Below, in pieces: positions 53,166-62,416 of a stretch of DNA of 64,000 nt. The stretch is from G965199725 sp965199725 (GTDB lineage: Bacteria > Pseudomonadota > Gammaproteobacteria > Nitrosococcales > Methylophagaceae). Location: positions 1,364,001 to 1,428,000 of the forward strand of contig OZ241321.1 of the NCBI GenBank assembly GCA_965199725.1, read 5' to 3'. A program made the translations under genes and the position numbers. Each line of letters opens with the position of its first letter. The first letter of the stretch is position 1. The notes beneath the pieces were generated by a model that saw only the letters and a list, made by a program, of their open reading frames with translations, searched no databases and was not told the DNA's origin.

Positions 53166-54674
53166 CTAGTGCTCTGATGCAACAGATGACGGTGTTTGTT
53201 GTTTTTCTTTGCCAGATCTGCTGGCGGCTAATGCAGCTTTACGTTGCCGTTGCCGTTCCGTTTTTTGCCGTTTTTCTATTTCCTGCCGTTCTTGTCTGTT
53301 TTGATGACGCATACGTGCATTATCTGACTTTTGTTGCTCTTTCTGCTGGTTCATTATCTCAGTTTTGGCAAAGCGGAAATAATGCACTAATGGAATGTTG
53401 CTTGGGCAAACATAACTACAACAACCGCACTCAATGCAATCAAATAGTTTGTATTCCCTGGTTTTATCAAACTCTTTGGCACGTGCGTGCCAATATAGTT
53501 GCTGTGGTAATAAGTTTACCGGACAAGCAGTAGCGCATTCACCGCAACGAATACATGGCAAAACTGGCGTTTTGGCAGCAGGATTATCAATACCTACCAA
53601 AATACAGTTAGCTGTTTTAGTGATAGGCAGATTGTCACCTGACAGGCTATAACCCATCATGGGTCCACCTAAAATAAATGGTTGGTTTGCTTGGCATTTT
53701 ATTTTAGCAAATGCGAATAATTCGTGCATAGGTGTGCCAAACAATGTTTCAAAATTACCTGCATGTTCAACATCAATACCTGTGACTGTGACAATACGTG
53801 AAATCAATGGCTCACCATATTTGATTGCCCGACCAATGGCATAACTGGTGCCAACATTATGACAGACAATACCTAATTCAATAGGCAGGCCATTGCTAGG
53901 TACCTGTTTACCGGTAATTGTCTGAATAAGCTGCTTTTCGCTACCAGCCGGATAACGGGTAGGTACTACGACTATCTTTGTATTAACCAAGTTACTCCGT
54001 GCTGTCAGTGCCAGTTCCATTGCTGAAACAGCCTCCATTTTATTGTCTTCAATCGTAATAATGCAGCGGTCAGCTTTTAACGCATACTGGATAATTTCAA
54101 TGCCATCTAGTATGCCATGCGCGCGCTCACGCATCAGCATATCATCGCAAGTAATGTAAGGTTCGCACTCAATACCATTGATAATCAGCGTGTTAACAAG
54201 TTGATGTATGCCATGATTTAATTTGATAAAACTGGGAAAGCCGGCACCGCCCAACCCAACAATACCTGCCTCACGAATACGCTGGCGAATAGCGTGATCA
54301 GAATAGGTGGTGATATCACCGATTGGTTCTCGGGCGATCCATTTATTCTCACCATCAGTTTCAATGGTAATACACAGTGTTGATAGCCCTGAAGGGTGCA
54401 GAACAGGCTGTTCGTCAATAGCAATAACAGTACCTGAACTTGGCGCATGTAAATAGACTGATACATGACCATTAGCCCGGGCAATTTTCTGCCCTTTTAA
54501 CACGTGCTCACCTACATTGACAATTGGCAAGGATGCTTCGCCTATATGCTGCTGTAATGGCAGAATAAGTTTTTTGCTGAGCGGTGTTTTCCGTATTGCT
54601 ACCTGAGTAGATCGTCTCTTTTGCCCGTCAAGCACTAGGCCGCCCGGAAAAGTTCCTAGGGTATCAGTCATCAT
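53166..54674 (-). CDS. rnfC: Rnf complex subunit C
   Basis: This peripheral subunit (502 residues) is thought to bind NADH and FMN. Features are the glycine-rich VGLGGAGFPSFIKL and two [4Fe-4S] motifs, CIRCGECATACPVN and CIECGCCSYVCPSN. The C-terminal tail after the clusters is a charged Gln/Lys/Arg-rich helix, shorter than the long repeat tail of E. coli RsxC. It overlaps rnfB by 4 bases (ATGA). Confidence 0.95.
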   Translation of the reverse strand: MMTDTLGTFPGGLVLDGQKRRSTQVAIRKTPLSKKLILPLQQHIGEASLPIVNVGEHVLKGQKIARANGHVSVYLHAPSSGTVIAIDEQPVLHPSGLSTLCITIETDGENKWIAREPIGDITTYSDHAIRQRIREAGIVGLGGAGFPSFIKLNHGIHQLVNTLIINGIECEPYITCDDMLMRERAHGILDGIEIIQYALKADRCIITIEDNKMEAVSAMELALTARSNLVNTKIVVVPTRYPAGSEKQLIQTITGKQVPSNGLPIELGIVCHNVGTSYAIGRAIKYGEPLISRIVTVTGIDVEHAGNFETLFGTPMHELFAFAKIKCQANQPFILGGPMMGYSLSGDNLPITKTANCILVGIDNPAAKTPVLPCIRCGECATACPVNLLPQQLYWHARAKEFDKTREYKLFDCIECGCCSYVCPSNIPLVHYFRFAKTEIMNQQKEQQKSDNARMRHQNRQERQEIEKRQKTERQRQRKAALAASRSGKEKQQTPSSVASEH

Positions 54675-55225
54675 GTATCCCTTAGCTCTAAATCAGTGCG
54701 TGCAGGATCTGGCCAGCGCCATGTATTTGGATTTGCTGTAATTGCAACCATGTCAATACAATCTACAGGACAAGGCGCTACACACAGCTCGCAGCCAGTA
54801 CATTCATCTGCTATGACAGTATGCATTTGTTTGGCAGCACCAAGAATGGCATCAACTGGACAGGCCTGTATGCACAAGGTACAACCAATACAGCGATCTT
54901 CGTCAATGACAGCTAATGTCTTTTCTTTTTCAACGCCACAGTCTTCATCCAGCGGCTTGAAATCCATTTCTAACAAGTCAGCCAGCGCATGAATCGTTAC
55001 CTCGCCACCAGGCGGGCAACGATTAATATCAGCCTCACCGTTGGCTATTGCTTCGGCATAGGGTTTACAGCCTGCAAAGCTACACTGACCACATTGTGTT
55101 TGGGGTAGCAATTTGTCAATTTGTTCAACAATGGGGTCACCCTCTACCTTAAAGTAGTTGGCCGCAAACCCTAGTAATAGCCCTAAAGCCAAAGCTAACA
55201 GTGTCATTACAATAATAGCGGACAT
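54671..55225 (-). CDS. rnfB: Rnf complex subunit B
   Basis: This ferredoxin-like electron-entry subunit has an N-terminal membrane anchor (IIVMTLLALALGLLLGFAA), a cluster-binding domain (CGQCSFAGCKPY, later NRCPPGG) and two 4Fe-4S ferredoxin motifs (CIGCTLCIQACPVD and CTGCELCVAPCPVD). The frame is open to 55252, inside rnfA, but the ATG at 55225, 4 bases after the rnfA stop, gives MSAIIVMTL, the usual start, and 184 residues. Confidence 0.95.
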   Translation of the reverse strand: MSAIIVMTLLALALGLLLGFAANYFKVEGDPIVEQIDKLLPQTQCGQCSFAGCKPYAEAIANGEADINRCPPGGEVTIHALADLLEMDFKPLDEDCGVEKEKTLAVIDEDRCIGCTLCIQACPVDAILGAAKQMHTVIADECTGCELCVAPCPVDCIDMVAITANPNTWRWPDPARTDLELRDT

Positions 55226-55229
55226 TAGG

Positions 55230-55811
55230 TTACACTTTAACCAGACCAACAAAACCCATAAACGCCATTGACATCAGGCCGGCAGTGATTAAGGCAATTG
55301 CTGCGCCCTGAAAGGGTACCGGTACATCAGCGACAGCAATGCGTTCGCGTATAGCGGAAAAAATGACCAATACCATAGAAAAACCGATTGCACCACCAAA
55401 GCCATACAATGCAGATTCTAAAAATCCGTTCTGTTCCTGAACATTTAGCAAAGCAACACCCAATACGGCACAGTTAGTTGTAATGAGTGGCAAGAAAATA
55501 CCAAGTACCTGATAAAGTAAAGGGCTGGTTTTATGTACAACCAGTTCAGTAAATTGCACAACAACTGCGATTACAAAAATAAAGCTGATGGTACGTAAAA
55601 ACTCAATTCCCATAGGCACCAGCAGGTAGGTATTAATTAGATAACTGGTGATGGATGACAAGGTTAACACGAACGTAGTTGCTAGCCCCATACCCATTGC
55701 TGTTTCCAGTTTACGAGACACGCCCATAAACGGACACAATCCCAGAAATTTCACCAGAACAATATTATTGACCAAAATGGTACTAATTAAGATGAGTGTG
55801 TATTCCGCCAT
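55230..55811 (-). CDS. rnfA: Rnf complex subunit A
   Basis: This is a 193-residue integral membrane subunit (RsxA/NqrE family) with six helices; NNIVLVKFLGLCPFMGVSRK carries a conserved Cys thought to help hold a membrane-embedded iron-sulfur centre, and LPLITTNCAVLGVALL the second. It is the first gene of the operon rnfABCDGE-nth-nhaA-orf, in which all genes overlap or are within 10 bases. Confidence 0.95.
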   Translation of the reverse strand: MAEYTLILISTILVNNIVLVKFLGLCPFMGVSRKLETAMGMGLATTFVLTLSSITSYLINTYLLVPMGIEFLRTISFIFVIAVVVQFTELVVHKTSPLLYQVLGIFLPLITTNCAVLGVALLNVQEQNGFLESALYGFGGAIGFSMVLVIFSAIRERIAVADVPVPFQGAAIALITAGLMSMAFMGFVGLVKV

Positions 55812-55875
55812 ACAATAAACCCGTCACAGTTACCAATATCTGACTGCCTGCTTAAGCTATAAGCTAGGCGTCGGG

Positions 55876-55903
55876 ATGATATAAGTTGTTATTAATGGGT
55901 CAA
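55876..55903 (-). promoter_or_regulatory. Putative sigma-70 promoter of the rnf operon
   Basis: On the minus strand, TTGACC (55898-55903) and TATCAT (55876-55881) are 16 bases apart, each 5 of 6 matches to consensus. This would give a leader of about 60 bases before the rnfA ATG at 55811. It fits the position of the operon start. Confidence 0.5.
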
Positions 55904-56001
55904 GTATAGCTTATTTGATAGCAGTCCAGAAGGGCTATATTCAAAAAAATTATTTTTTATTTATTTTTTATAAGATATTTATATATAGATATGTTGATGT
56001 G

Positions 56002-57057
56002 TTATTTTGATCGGCGTTGCCTTACTGCTGCTGCCAGTTCCTGCAATAATACTTTGCTATTTTCCCAACCCATGCAGGCATCAGTGATGCTTTGACCATA
56101 GACTAATTCCTGATCAGGATGATAATTTTGCCGACCAGCCACCAAATTGCTTTCCAGCATGATGCCCATAATACGTTGTTCACCGCCAGCTATTTGCTGT
56201 ATTACATCGCGGCAAACTGCTTCTTGTTGAACGTGATTTTTACCGCTATTACCATGGCTACAATCAATCATAAATAGGGCTTGTTTATCGGTTTTGCTAA
56301 TACTGGCTGTTGCCTCCCGAATACTACTGGTATCATAATTAGGCTTTTTGCCACCCCGCAAAATAATATGACAATCAGGGTTGCCAGCCGTTGAGAAAAT
56401 AGCAGAGTGACCGTCTTTAGTCAGCGACATAAAATGGTGCGGCTTTGATGCTGATAAACAGGCATCTATGGCAGTTTGCAATCCGCCTCCTGTTGTGTTT
56501 TTGAAGCCAACTGGGCAGGATAGACCTGAGGCTAACTCTCGGTGAGATTGACTTTCGGTTGTGCGGGCACCAATAGCGCCCCATGAAATTAAATCAGCAA
56601 TGTATTGGGGGCTGATTAAGTCCAAATATTCGCTGCCTGCTGGTACACCCATTTCAGCTAGATCAAGCAATAATTTGCGCGCAAAACGCAGGCCATCGTT
56701 AATCTTAAAGCTACCATTTAAGTAAGGATCATTGATAAGTCCTTTCCAGCCAACTACTGAACGTGGCTTTTCAAAATAAACACGCATGACAATGTGCAAA
56801 TCATCACGCAGATCAGTAATAAATGGTGCCAGTTTTGCTGCATAATCGCGGGCACCATCAGGATCATGAATAGAGCAGGGACCAATAATCACAATCAGAC
56901 GGTCATCTTCACCATGAATAATTTTTTGGGCAATCTTGCGAGTATGAAATACTGTTTCCGAAGCGTGATCTGTAATAGGAAACTGGCGGTGTAGCGCTAA
57001 CGGCGGAATGACTTCCTGTATGCCGTTAATACGCAGGTCATCAGTTGTGTAAAGCAT
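56002..57057 (-). CDS. aroG: 3-deoxy-7-phosphoheptulonate synthase, AroG-like
   Basis: This is the first shikimate-pathway enzyme, condensing phosphoenolpyruvate with erythrose 4-phosphate. At 351 residues it is the class I alpha type of E. coli AroF/G/H. Blocks: DDLRINGIQEVIPP, VIIGPCSIHDP, MRVYFEKPRSVVGWKGLIND, GARTTESQSHRELASG, CHIILRGGKKPNY and MIDCSHGNSGK. It resembles AroG slightly more than the others by eye, but feedback specificity (Phe, Tyr or Trp) is not certain. It lies alone between the rnf promoter and nhaD. Confidence 0.9.
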   Translation of the reverse strand: MLYTTDDLRINGIQEVIPPLALHRQFPITDHASETVFHTRKIAQKIIHGEDDRLIVIIGPCSIHDPDGARDYAAKLAPFITDLRDDLHIVMRVYFEKPRSVVGWKGLINDPYLNGSFKINDGLRFARKLLLDLAEMGVPAGSEYLDLISPQYIADLISWGAIGARTTESQSHRELASGLSCPVGFKNTTGGGLQTAIDACLSASKPHHFMSLTKDGHSAIFSTAGNPDCHIILRGGKKPNYDTSSIREATASISKTDKQALFMIDCSHGNSGKNHVQQEAVCRDVIQQIAGGEQRIMGIMLESNLVAGRQNYHPDQELVYGQSITDACMGWENSKVLLQELAAAVRQRRSK

Positions 57058-57121
57058 CTACCAGCACTTCCTTCTTTAGCGTTTTAATAGATTTAGACCA
57101 GCAACAAGCGCCTCTTAAAGA

Positions 57122-58600
57122 CTAATGCAATACAGGCTGAATAAACAAATTGGCATTTAACCATAAATGTGTCCAAATACTGGCAATATAGCCTAGCAAT
57201 ATAGCCCATGTCCATTTTAGATGGGCAAAAAAGGTGTAAATTCCGCGGGTCTCTCCCATAACAGCAACACCTGCTGCTGAGCCAACAGAAAGCAATGATC
57301 CGCCTACACCTGCTGTCAGAGTTACCAATAACCACTGGCCTGTATCCATATCAGGCATCATTGACAATACGGCAAACATAACCGGAATGTTATCAACTAA
57401 GGCAGATAACATACCAACTAATATATTAGCGCTTGTTGCGCCTAAGCCTTGATACATAAACTGGGAGACGACTGTCAAATAACCAATCATGCCAAGCCCA
57501 CCTACACAGAGGATAATGCCATAAAAGAATATTAACGTATCCCAGTTAATACGGCTTAATTCATCAAAGATGTTAAATGATCGCCTGATGTCACCTTCAG
57601 CAGACGTTAAATTGTACGCTTCATTATCAGCTAACTGCCTACCCAGTGGTTTGTCGCTTATTTTCAGCAAATAGCTATAAAGTGCCAGCAGACCGAACCC
57701 TGACATCATGCAGATAGCAGGTGGTAGATGGAGAAAGTTGTGCCCATAGACTGTTATGGTGATTGTCAGCAAAAATAAACCTACTACAACGAGCGCGCCT
57801 TTTTTCATGACAATTTTTTCATTAGGCACATCAGGTTTGCCGTTTGGCACTGCTATTGATATCAGCATAGCCGGAACCAGCCAGTTGACTAAGGCGGGAA
57901 TGAACAGGCTGAAAAATGCCTGAAATTCAAGCAATCCTTTTTGCCATACCATTAAAGTAGTGATGTCGCCAAATGGGCTGAACGCGCCACCAGCATTTGC
58001 TGAGACGACAATATTGATACATGCCAGTACGACAAATTTATGGTTACTGCCACCAACAGCCATGATGATTGTTGTCATCAAAAGGGCGGTTGTCAGGTTA
58101 TCAGCAACAGGTGAGATACAAAACGCGAGTAAACCAGTTAGCCAGAATATACTGCGCAGAGAAAAACCATGACTTATCAGCCAACCACGCAGCGCATTAA
58201 AAACACGACGCTCTTCCATAGTATGGATATAGGTCATGGCAACCATTAAGAACAGGAACAATTCAGTATATTCAAGCAGATTATGGCGAATCATTACTGA
58301 TACTGTATGATGAAGATCAGTATCAGTTTGCATGGCGTATATAGCGGCAATCATTGCCCAAATAATGCCTGCTGCTATTAGCACGGGTTTGCATTTGCTC
58401 AGTTGAATTGCTTCTTCAGCCACGACCAAAAGATAAGCAAGTACAAATACAATCAGCGAGGCATAACCAATCCAGTGACCAGTTAAATCTAATAATGGCA
58501 GGTTTGTAGTGGCAAATGAATTAGGGGAGAACCCCATGAGCAACAAGCCAAAAAATAGCGGTATTACAGCTATGTGGCTTGATTTTAGGCTTGTCAGCAA
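57122..58600 (-). CDS. nhaD: Na+/H+ antiporter NhaD
   Basis: This is a multi-helix membrane antiporter of the NhaD/arsenite-permease group, important for Na+ or Li+ tolerance in marine bacteria. NAGGAFSPFGDITTLMVW and SALVDNIPVMFAVL are characteristic blocks. The start is uncertain: the frame is open to a TTG at 58666, but a TTG at 58600 preceded by AAGGAG starts a good signal peptide (MLTSLKSSHIAVIPLFFG, cleavage after SFA) and is preferred (492 residues). It forms part of a window unusually rich in Na+ transporters. Confidence 0.88.
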   Translation of the reverse strand: MLTSLKSSHIAVIPLFFGLLLMGFSPNSFATTNLPLLDLTGHWIGYASLIVFVLAYLLVVAEEAIQLSKCKPVLIAAGIIWAMIAAIYAMQTDTDLHHTVSVMIRHNLLEYTELFLFLMVAMTYIHTMEERRVFNALRGWLISHGFSLRSIFWLTGLLAFCISPVADNLTTALLMTTIIMAVGGSNHKFVVLACINIVVSANAGGAFSPFGDITTLMVWQKGLLEFQAFFSLFIPALVNWLVPAMLISIAVPNGKPDVPNEKIVMKKGALVVVGLFLLTITITVYGHNFLHLPPAICMMSGFGLLALYSYLLKISDKPLGRQLADNEAYNLTSAEGDIRRSFNIFDELSRINWDTLIFFYGIILCVGGLGMIGYLTVVSQFMYQGLGATSANILVGMLSALVDNIPVMFAVLSMMPDMDTGQWLLVTLTAGVGGSLLSVGSAAGVAVMGETRGIYTFFAHLKWTWAILLGYIASIWTHLWLNANLFIQPVLH

Positions 58601-58690
58601 AGCGTGCTTGCTCCTTATGCGACTGTTTCTTAAGTTTAATAGATAATAAGATAATAGTACCGTCAATCTAAGCTAAAGAAAAGTTTTTAT

Positions 58691-59158
58691 TTAAGTCGTA
58701 GCTTGATAAAGACCTCTAGCAGCATCTTCAATTAAGTCAAACACATGGTCAAAGCCACGTTGACCGCCAAAATAAGGATCAGGCACATCCTGCTCGCTAC
58801 GTTTAAGCGCATAATCCAAAAACAAGGCTATTTTGTAGTGATGTGCCTGAGGGCTTGCTGCTAACAGCAATTGGTAATGATCGTTATCCATTGCCAGAAT
58901 GTGATCAAAATAGGCAAAATCTTCCTGTGTTACTTTACGCGCACGAATGGTGGATAAATCTACACCGCGTTTTTTCGCGGTGCTTTGCGCGCGCGGGTCA
59001 GGCGGCTCATTGACATGGTAGGCATGGGTGCCAGCAGAATCAACTAAAAAACGATCAGCTGCATTCAGATCAGCAATTACCTTATTAAACACACCCTCAG
59101 CGGTAGGTGAGCGACATATATTGCCTGTGCACACGAATAATATTTTGATTGGTTTCAT
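58691..59158 (-). CDS. Low-molecular-weight protein tyrosine phosphatase
   Basis: This is a 155-residue arsenate-reductase-fold phosphatase. The P-loop CTGNICRSP (nucleophile Cys10, Arg16) is near the N-terminus and the general-acid Asp is in VPDPYFGG. Substrates may be tyrosine kinases of polysaccharide export or other proteins; no Wzc-like kinase is in the window, so this is open. It lies 90 bases upstream of nhaD in the same direction. Confidence 0.9.
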   Translation of the reverse strand: MKPIKILFVCTGNICRSPTAEGVFNKVIADLNAADRFLVDSAGTHAYHVNEPPDPRAQSTAKKRGVDLSTIRARKVTQEDFAYFDHILAMDNDHYQLLLAASPQAHHYKIALFLDYALKRSEQDVPDPYFGGQRGFDHVFDLIEDAARGLYQATT

Positions 59159-59297
59159 AACTTTAACTTCTTATCACACTTAAGGTTTTATTCTATGGTG
59201 CTATCAATTATCGGTCAATAATTGTGGTATCTTGATCGCTTACATTGTCTTCTCTAATCTTTATTATTCTAAAGTCTAATATATGGTGTAGTTAGTT

Positions 59298-59625
59298 TTA
59301 ATGAAAGGTTGTAATAAATTCTTCATAGTTTTTATCTGTAATATCATCAGCTGGACAATAGATTTTTGTATTCGGACAAATAAATAGACCATCTTTATTA
59401 AAACTGCCGTTACAAGCAAAAATACAGCCATGAAAAGTTTTTACTTAAAGTCTATAAGGTTAGCTGTAACGCCATAATGTTGTATTTCTGTCAATATTTC
59501 AAACTGGCTTATAATTAGTAGGAAAATATTTTTTAGCAATTTCTTTTATTTTTTGCTCCAATTTTTTAAATACATATTCAAGTCGTTACGTCTATGGATT
59601 TTATTTGATACTAGTTTTATATTAA
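59298..59625 (-). pseudogene. Decayed gene of unknown function
   Basis: On the minus strand, successive frames join into one coherent protein tail: KIHRRNDL, then YVFKKLEQKIKEIAKKYF, then FEILTEIQHYGVTANL, then TFHGCIFACNGSFNKDG and ICPNTKIYCPADDI, ending at TAA 59298-59300. At least three frame changes are needed. The sense looks real (low-complexity-free, protein-like), but I do not recognise the family. Boundaries are approximate. Confidence 0.5.
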
Positions 59626-59996
59626 AGATGACCTTAGTAAGCATACCCAATGCTTGCTTAATGTATTTTATGACAATTACTCTCAACTGGATAGATATTA
59701 TTAGGTGGGAATGAAGATGAAAGATTTTGTTAGTTTTTCACCCAATTTGCTGGCATGTTACTGCCATTATTATCTGAACTCTTTAGTCTGGATACGATCG
59801 TAAATTAATTTAGGACCTCACCGGGTATTTTGCTTTTTGGATGGTGTCTTCCAACCCACCGTTTTGGTAGCATAGAGAGAAAGAATCAGTAAATATCAAT
59901 GGTTAGTCATCTGCTACGGTGACAATTTAATAATGGCCTGCAAAACTTTTTAATATCCTTGTTAGGACAGGTAGATTATATTGTTAAAGCGACAAT

Positions 59997-60343
59997 ATTA
60001 TAGCAACAATTAACAGTGATACGCATGATGATGACCTAGGCGAAAGCGCTATTGATAACACTATCAGAGCACTAGGTAGTAATGATTGCTTAAGTGGTCG
60101 GGTAGGTGACGAAGCTTAACTGGCGCTGATGGTGGTGACACCCTAGTAGTTGACACAGATGATGACGTGTATGTACTTGCTAATGGATTTGGTCAAGATA
60201 CCATCAATAATCAGTTGGAGATAGGCAATTGGTACAAACATGTCAATTACCAGCTTAATAGTATTGAAGCAGGCACATCTGCTTTGTTAAACAACAATGT
60301 AGATCAGTTAGTCAAGGTCATGGCTGCCTATATGTACTATTAG
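59997..60343 (+). pseudogene. Remnant of an RTX (hemolysin-type calcium-binding) protein
   Basis: One frame reads ALGSNDCLSGRVGDE and stops near 60116; shifting frame at about 60113 gives LTGADGGDTLVVDTDD, VYVLANGFGQDTINNQ and a tail AGTSALLNNNVDQLVKVMAA to a TAG at 60341. This matches the pattern of degraded GGxGxD RTX repeats (GGNDTLSG-type) followed by the YxFxxGxGQDTI block and the short C-terminal tail of large secreted RTX proteins. The upstream bulk of the gene is missing, so it is a relic. Confidence 0.7.
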
Positions 60344-60529
60344 GAGTAGCTCAAGTCATTTCGCAGCAAACCAAAGATGATCTAAAACATTATTAGCCAA
60401 TACTTGGATGTAAAGCTACTTGGCTTGGCATCCTGCTTAAGCTAAAAGGAATTATTTTGGCTCTTTTTGTTTAGTTACACTTTATCTGCTTTCTTGCTTT
60501 AAGCAAAAAATAGGCTACTGGCATTAAAC

Positions 60530-61675
60530 TCATAGGCGTTTTAACTTATTAAATGTCTGTTCAGCGATTGCCAGTGCTTTATCAGTATTATCTGCTAACA
60601 CGTTAAAGTGACCCATTTTACGCCCTTGTCGTGCCTCTTTTTTGCCATATAAGTGTAATTTGTTTTGGGGTTGCGATAGCAACACTTGCCAGTTTGGCTC
60701 GGTATTACCCCATATACACCCGAGGAGGTTAATCATCACGACAGGCGACATTAACTTGCAGCTACCAGCGGCCAGACCGCATAACATTCTGATCTGTTGT
60801 TCAAACTGCGAACTCTGACAGGCATCTAAGGTAAAATGACCAGAATTATGAGGGCGGGGCGCGATTTCATTGACTAGAATATCGCCATCTGTGGCAATAA
60901 AAAACTCTACTGCCATTACGCCAACATAATGTAAACCATCGGCGATGGTATTCGCTATGTTAATAATAGTATCAGCTTGCTGATCCGGAATACTGCTGGG
61001 TACAGCAGAAGAATGGAGAATACCATTTACGTGTACATTTTCAGCAATAGGGAAATTACTAATCTTACCCGATTTGCTTCGTGCAAGCACTGCTGATACT
61101 TCATGTGCAAGATCAATACGCTGTTCCAGTAAACAGGCAACACTGCCCAGCGACTTAAATGCATGCTTTATGTCGCTGGCGTGCTGACAGACAATCTGGC
61201 CCTTGCCATCATAGCCTAGTCTAGCTGTTTTTAAGATTGCGGGGAATACAAACGTATCAGTGATAGTATCAATATCAGTATTGGAGTTAATAGCAACATA
61301 AGGCGTGACTTTAATATTTAAGGATTGAACAAACTGTTTTTCAGTGAGCCGATTTTGTGTTTTTGCCAGTGATGTTGATGACGGATGTACTGTTGTTCTT
61401 TCTTCAAGAAAGGATAAGGTGGTTGCTGGAATATTTTCAAATTCAGTGGTAATCGCATCACAGCTTTCAGCAAACTGAGCAAGCGCATCTTTATCAGTGT
61501 ATGCTGCACAGGTGTGACGATTGGCAATGATGCCAGCAGGGCTTTTTTTATCTGGATCCAGTACGATCACATTATAGCCCATAGTGCGGGCTTTTGTAGT
61601 AAACATGCTGGCAAGTTGGCCCCCTCCTAACATGCCAAGCGTCGCACCAGGGAGTATTGGATTCGTTAATGCCAT
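60530..61675 (-). CDS. purK: N5-carboxyaminoimidazole ribonucleotide synthase
   Basis: This ATP-grasp enzyme carboxylates AIR with bicarbonate and ATP in purine synthesis. MLGGGQLASMF is the N-terminal nucleotide block, and the ATP-grasp core has KTARLGYDGKGQ and EIAPRPHNSGHFT. Length is 381, near the usual about 355-380. It starts 7 bases after purE on the same strand. Confidence 0.95.
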   Translation of the reverse strand: MALTNPILPGATLGMLGGGQLASMFTTKARTMGYNVIVLDPDKKSPAGIIANRHTCAAYTDKDALAQFAESCDAITTEFENIPATTLSFLEERTTVHPSSTSLAKTQNRLTEKQFVQSLNIKVTPYVAINSNTDIDTITDTFVFPAILKTARLGYDGKGQIVCQHASDIKHAFKSLGSVACLLEQRIDLAHEVSAVLARSKSGKISNFPIAENVHVNGILHSSAVPSSIPDQQADTIINIANTIADGLHYVGVMAVEFFIATDGDILVNEIAPRPHNSGHFTLDACQSSQFEQQIRMLCGLAAGSCKLMSPVVMINLLGCIWGNTEPNWQVLLSQPQNKLHLYGKKEARQGRKMGHFNVLADNTDKALAIAEQTFNKLKRL

Positions 61676-61682
61676 GAGATGG

Positions 61683-62177
61683 TTACGTGACAGGCGGCAG
61701 CGTCATTGTTAATACTTTTTCTTTAAGTTTAAGTCTGAATTGCGCTAACTTGTCTGCCAGCACTTTATCTGTTGTTGCTAATTGAGCAATTGCAAATAAA
61801 GCAGCATTAGCAGCACCTGCTTCACCAATAGCAAATGTTGCCACAGGCACGCCTTTTGGCATTTGTACTATAGATAGTAATGAGTCTTGGCCTTTGAGAC
61901 ATGTTGAGGGCACAGGCACACCAAGTACAGGCACCGTGGTATTAGCAGCCAGCATACCCGGCAGATGAGCGCTACCGCCGGCACCAGCGATAATAGCGGT
62001 TAAGCCCCTTTGTTCAGCAGTGGTTGCATAATTGGTCAAAAGATCAGGCGTGCGATGGGCTGATACTATTTTGGTTTCAAAGTTGACAGCAAAAGCATTA
62101 AGCTCATCAGCGGCTTTTTGCATCACAGACCAGTCACTGTGACTGCCCATGGCAATGCCGACGACAGGTTTATTCAT
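61683..62177 (-). CDS. purE: N5-carboxyaminoimidazole ribonucleotide mutase
   Basis: This class I PurE rearranges N5-CAIR to CAIR, using the product of PurK. VGIAMGSHSDWSVM is the N-terminal signature, with SAHRTPD and GAGGSAHLPGM further on. It has 164 residues, the normal size. purE-purK is a standard operon. It is divergent from gltB. Confidence 0.96.
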   Translation of the reverse strand: MNKPVVGIAMGSHSDWSVMQKAADELNAFAVNFETKIVSAHRTPDLLTNYATTAEQRGLTAIIAGAGGSAHLPGMLAANTTVPVLGVPVPSTCLKGQDSLLSIVQMPKGVPVATFAIGEAGAANAALFAIAQLATTDKVLADKLAQFRLKLKEKVLTMTLPPVT

Positions 62178-62283
62178 ACATCTATCCGCATAAGTCTTGT
62201 AAACGGCAAGCCATTGTAGCCATTTTACTGGATTTAGGGAAGTAGAATAGGCGTTAGATCAACAATGTAAGACGATGAGAAGA

Positions 62284-62312
62284 TTGAATAACAAGCGATC
62301 AATAGCTATAAT
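62284..62312 (+). promoter_or_regulatory. Putative sigma-70 promoter of gltB
   Basis: TTGAAT at 62284-62289 and a perfect TATAAT at 62307-62312 with a 17-base spacer, in the 239-base purE-gltB gap. The leader would be about 100 bases. Confidence 0.5.
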
Positions 62313-62416
62313 AATGGACTGGGTTTTGTCATATTGCGTTTTAAAAACAGTGCTTTTCTGTTATAGCTGGCAGGATAGGTAGAGACGCTGCTAACCTTAA
62401 TTTATGAAGGTGCTTC

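Larger units (their letters stand above)
59159..60529. other. 1.4 kb gene-poor relic region
   Basis: No intact gene of meaningful size. It holds two relics described separately (59298-59625 minus and 59997-60343 plus). The stretch 59626-59996 shows nothing I can support; a possible short peptide from 59718 is not convincing. The region looks like decayed DNA between the phosphatase and purK. Confidence 0.6.

Noticed and set aside
59718..59804. Short peptide MKDFVSFSPNLLACYCHYY
   Set aside because: Only 28 residues, no homologue recognised, in a decayed region; not supported as a gene.
59780..59880. Possible transposase tail on the minus strand (GWKTPSKKQNTR)
   Set aside because: A short IS30-like GWKTP motif appears, but no flanking transposase sequence, inverted repeat or second motif supports it.
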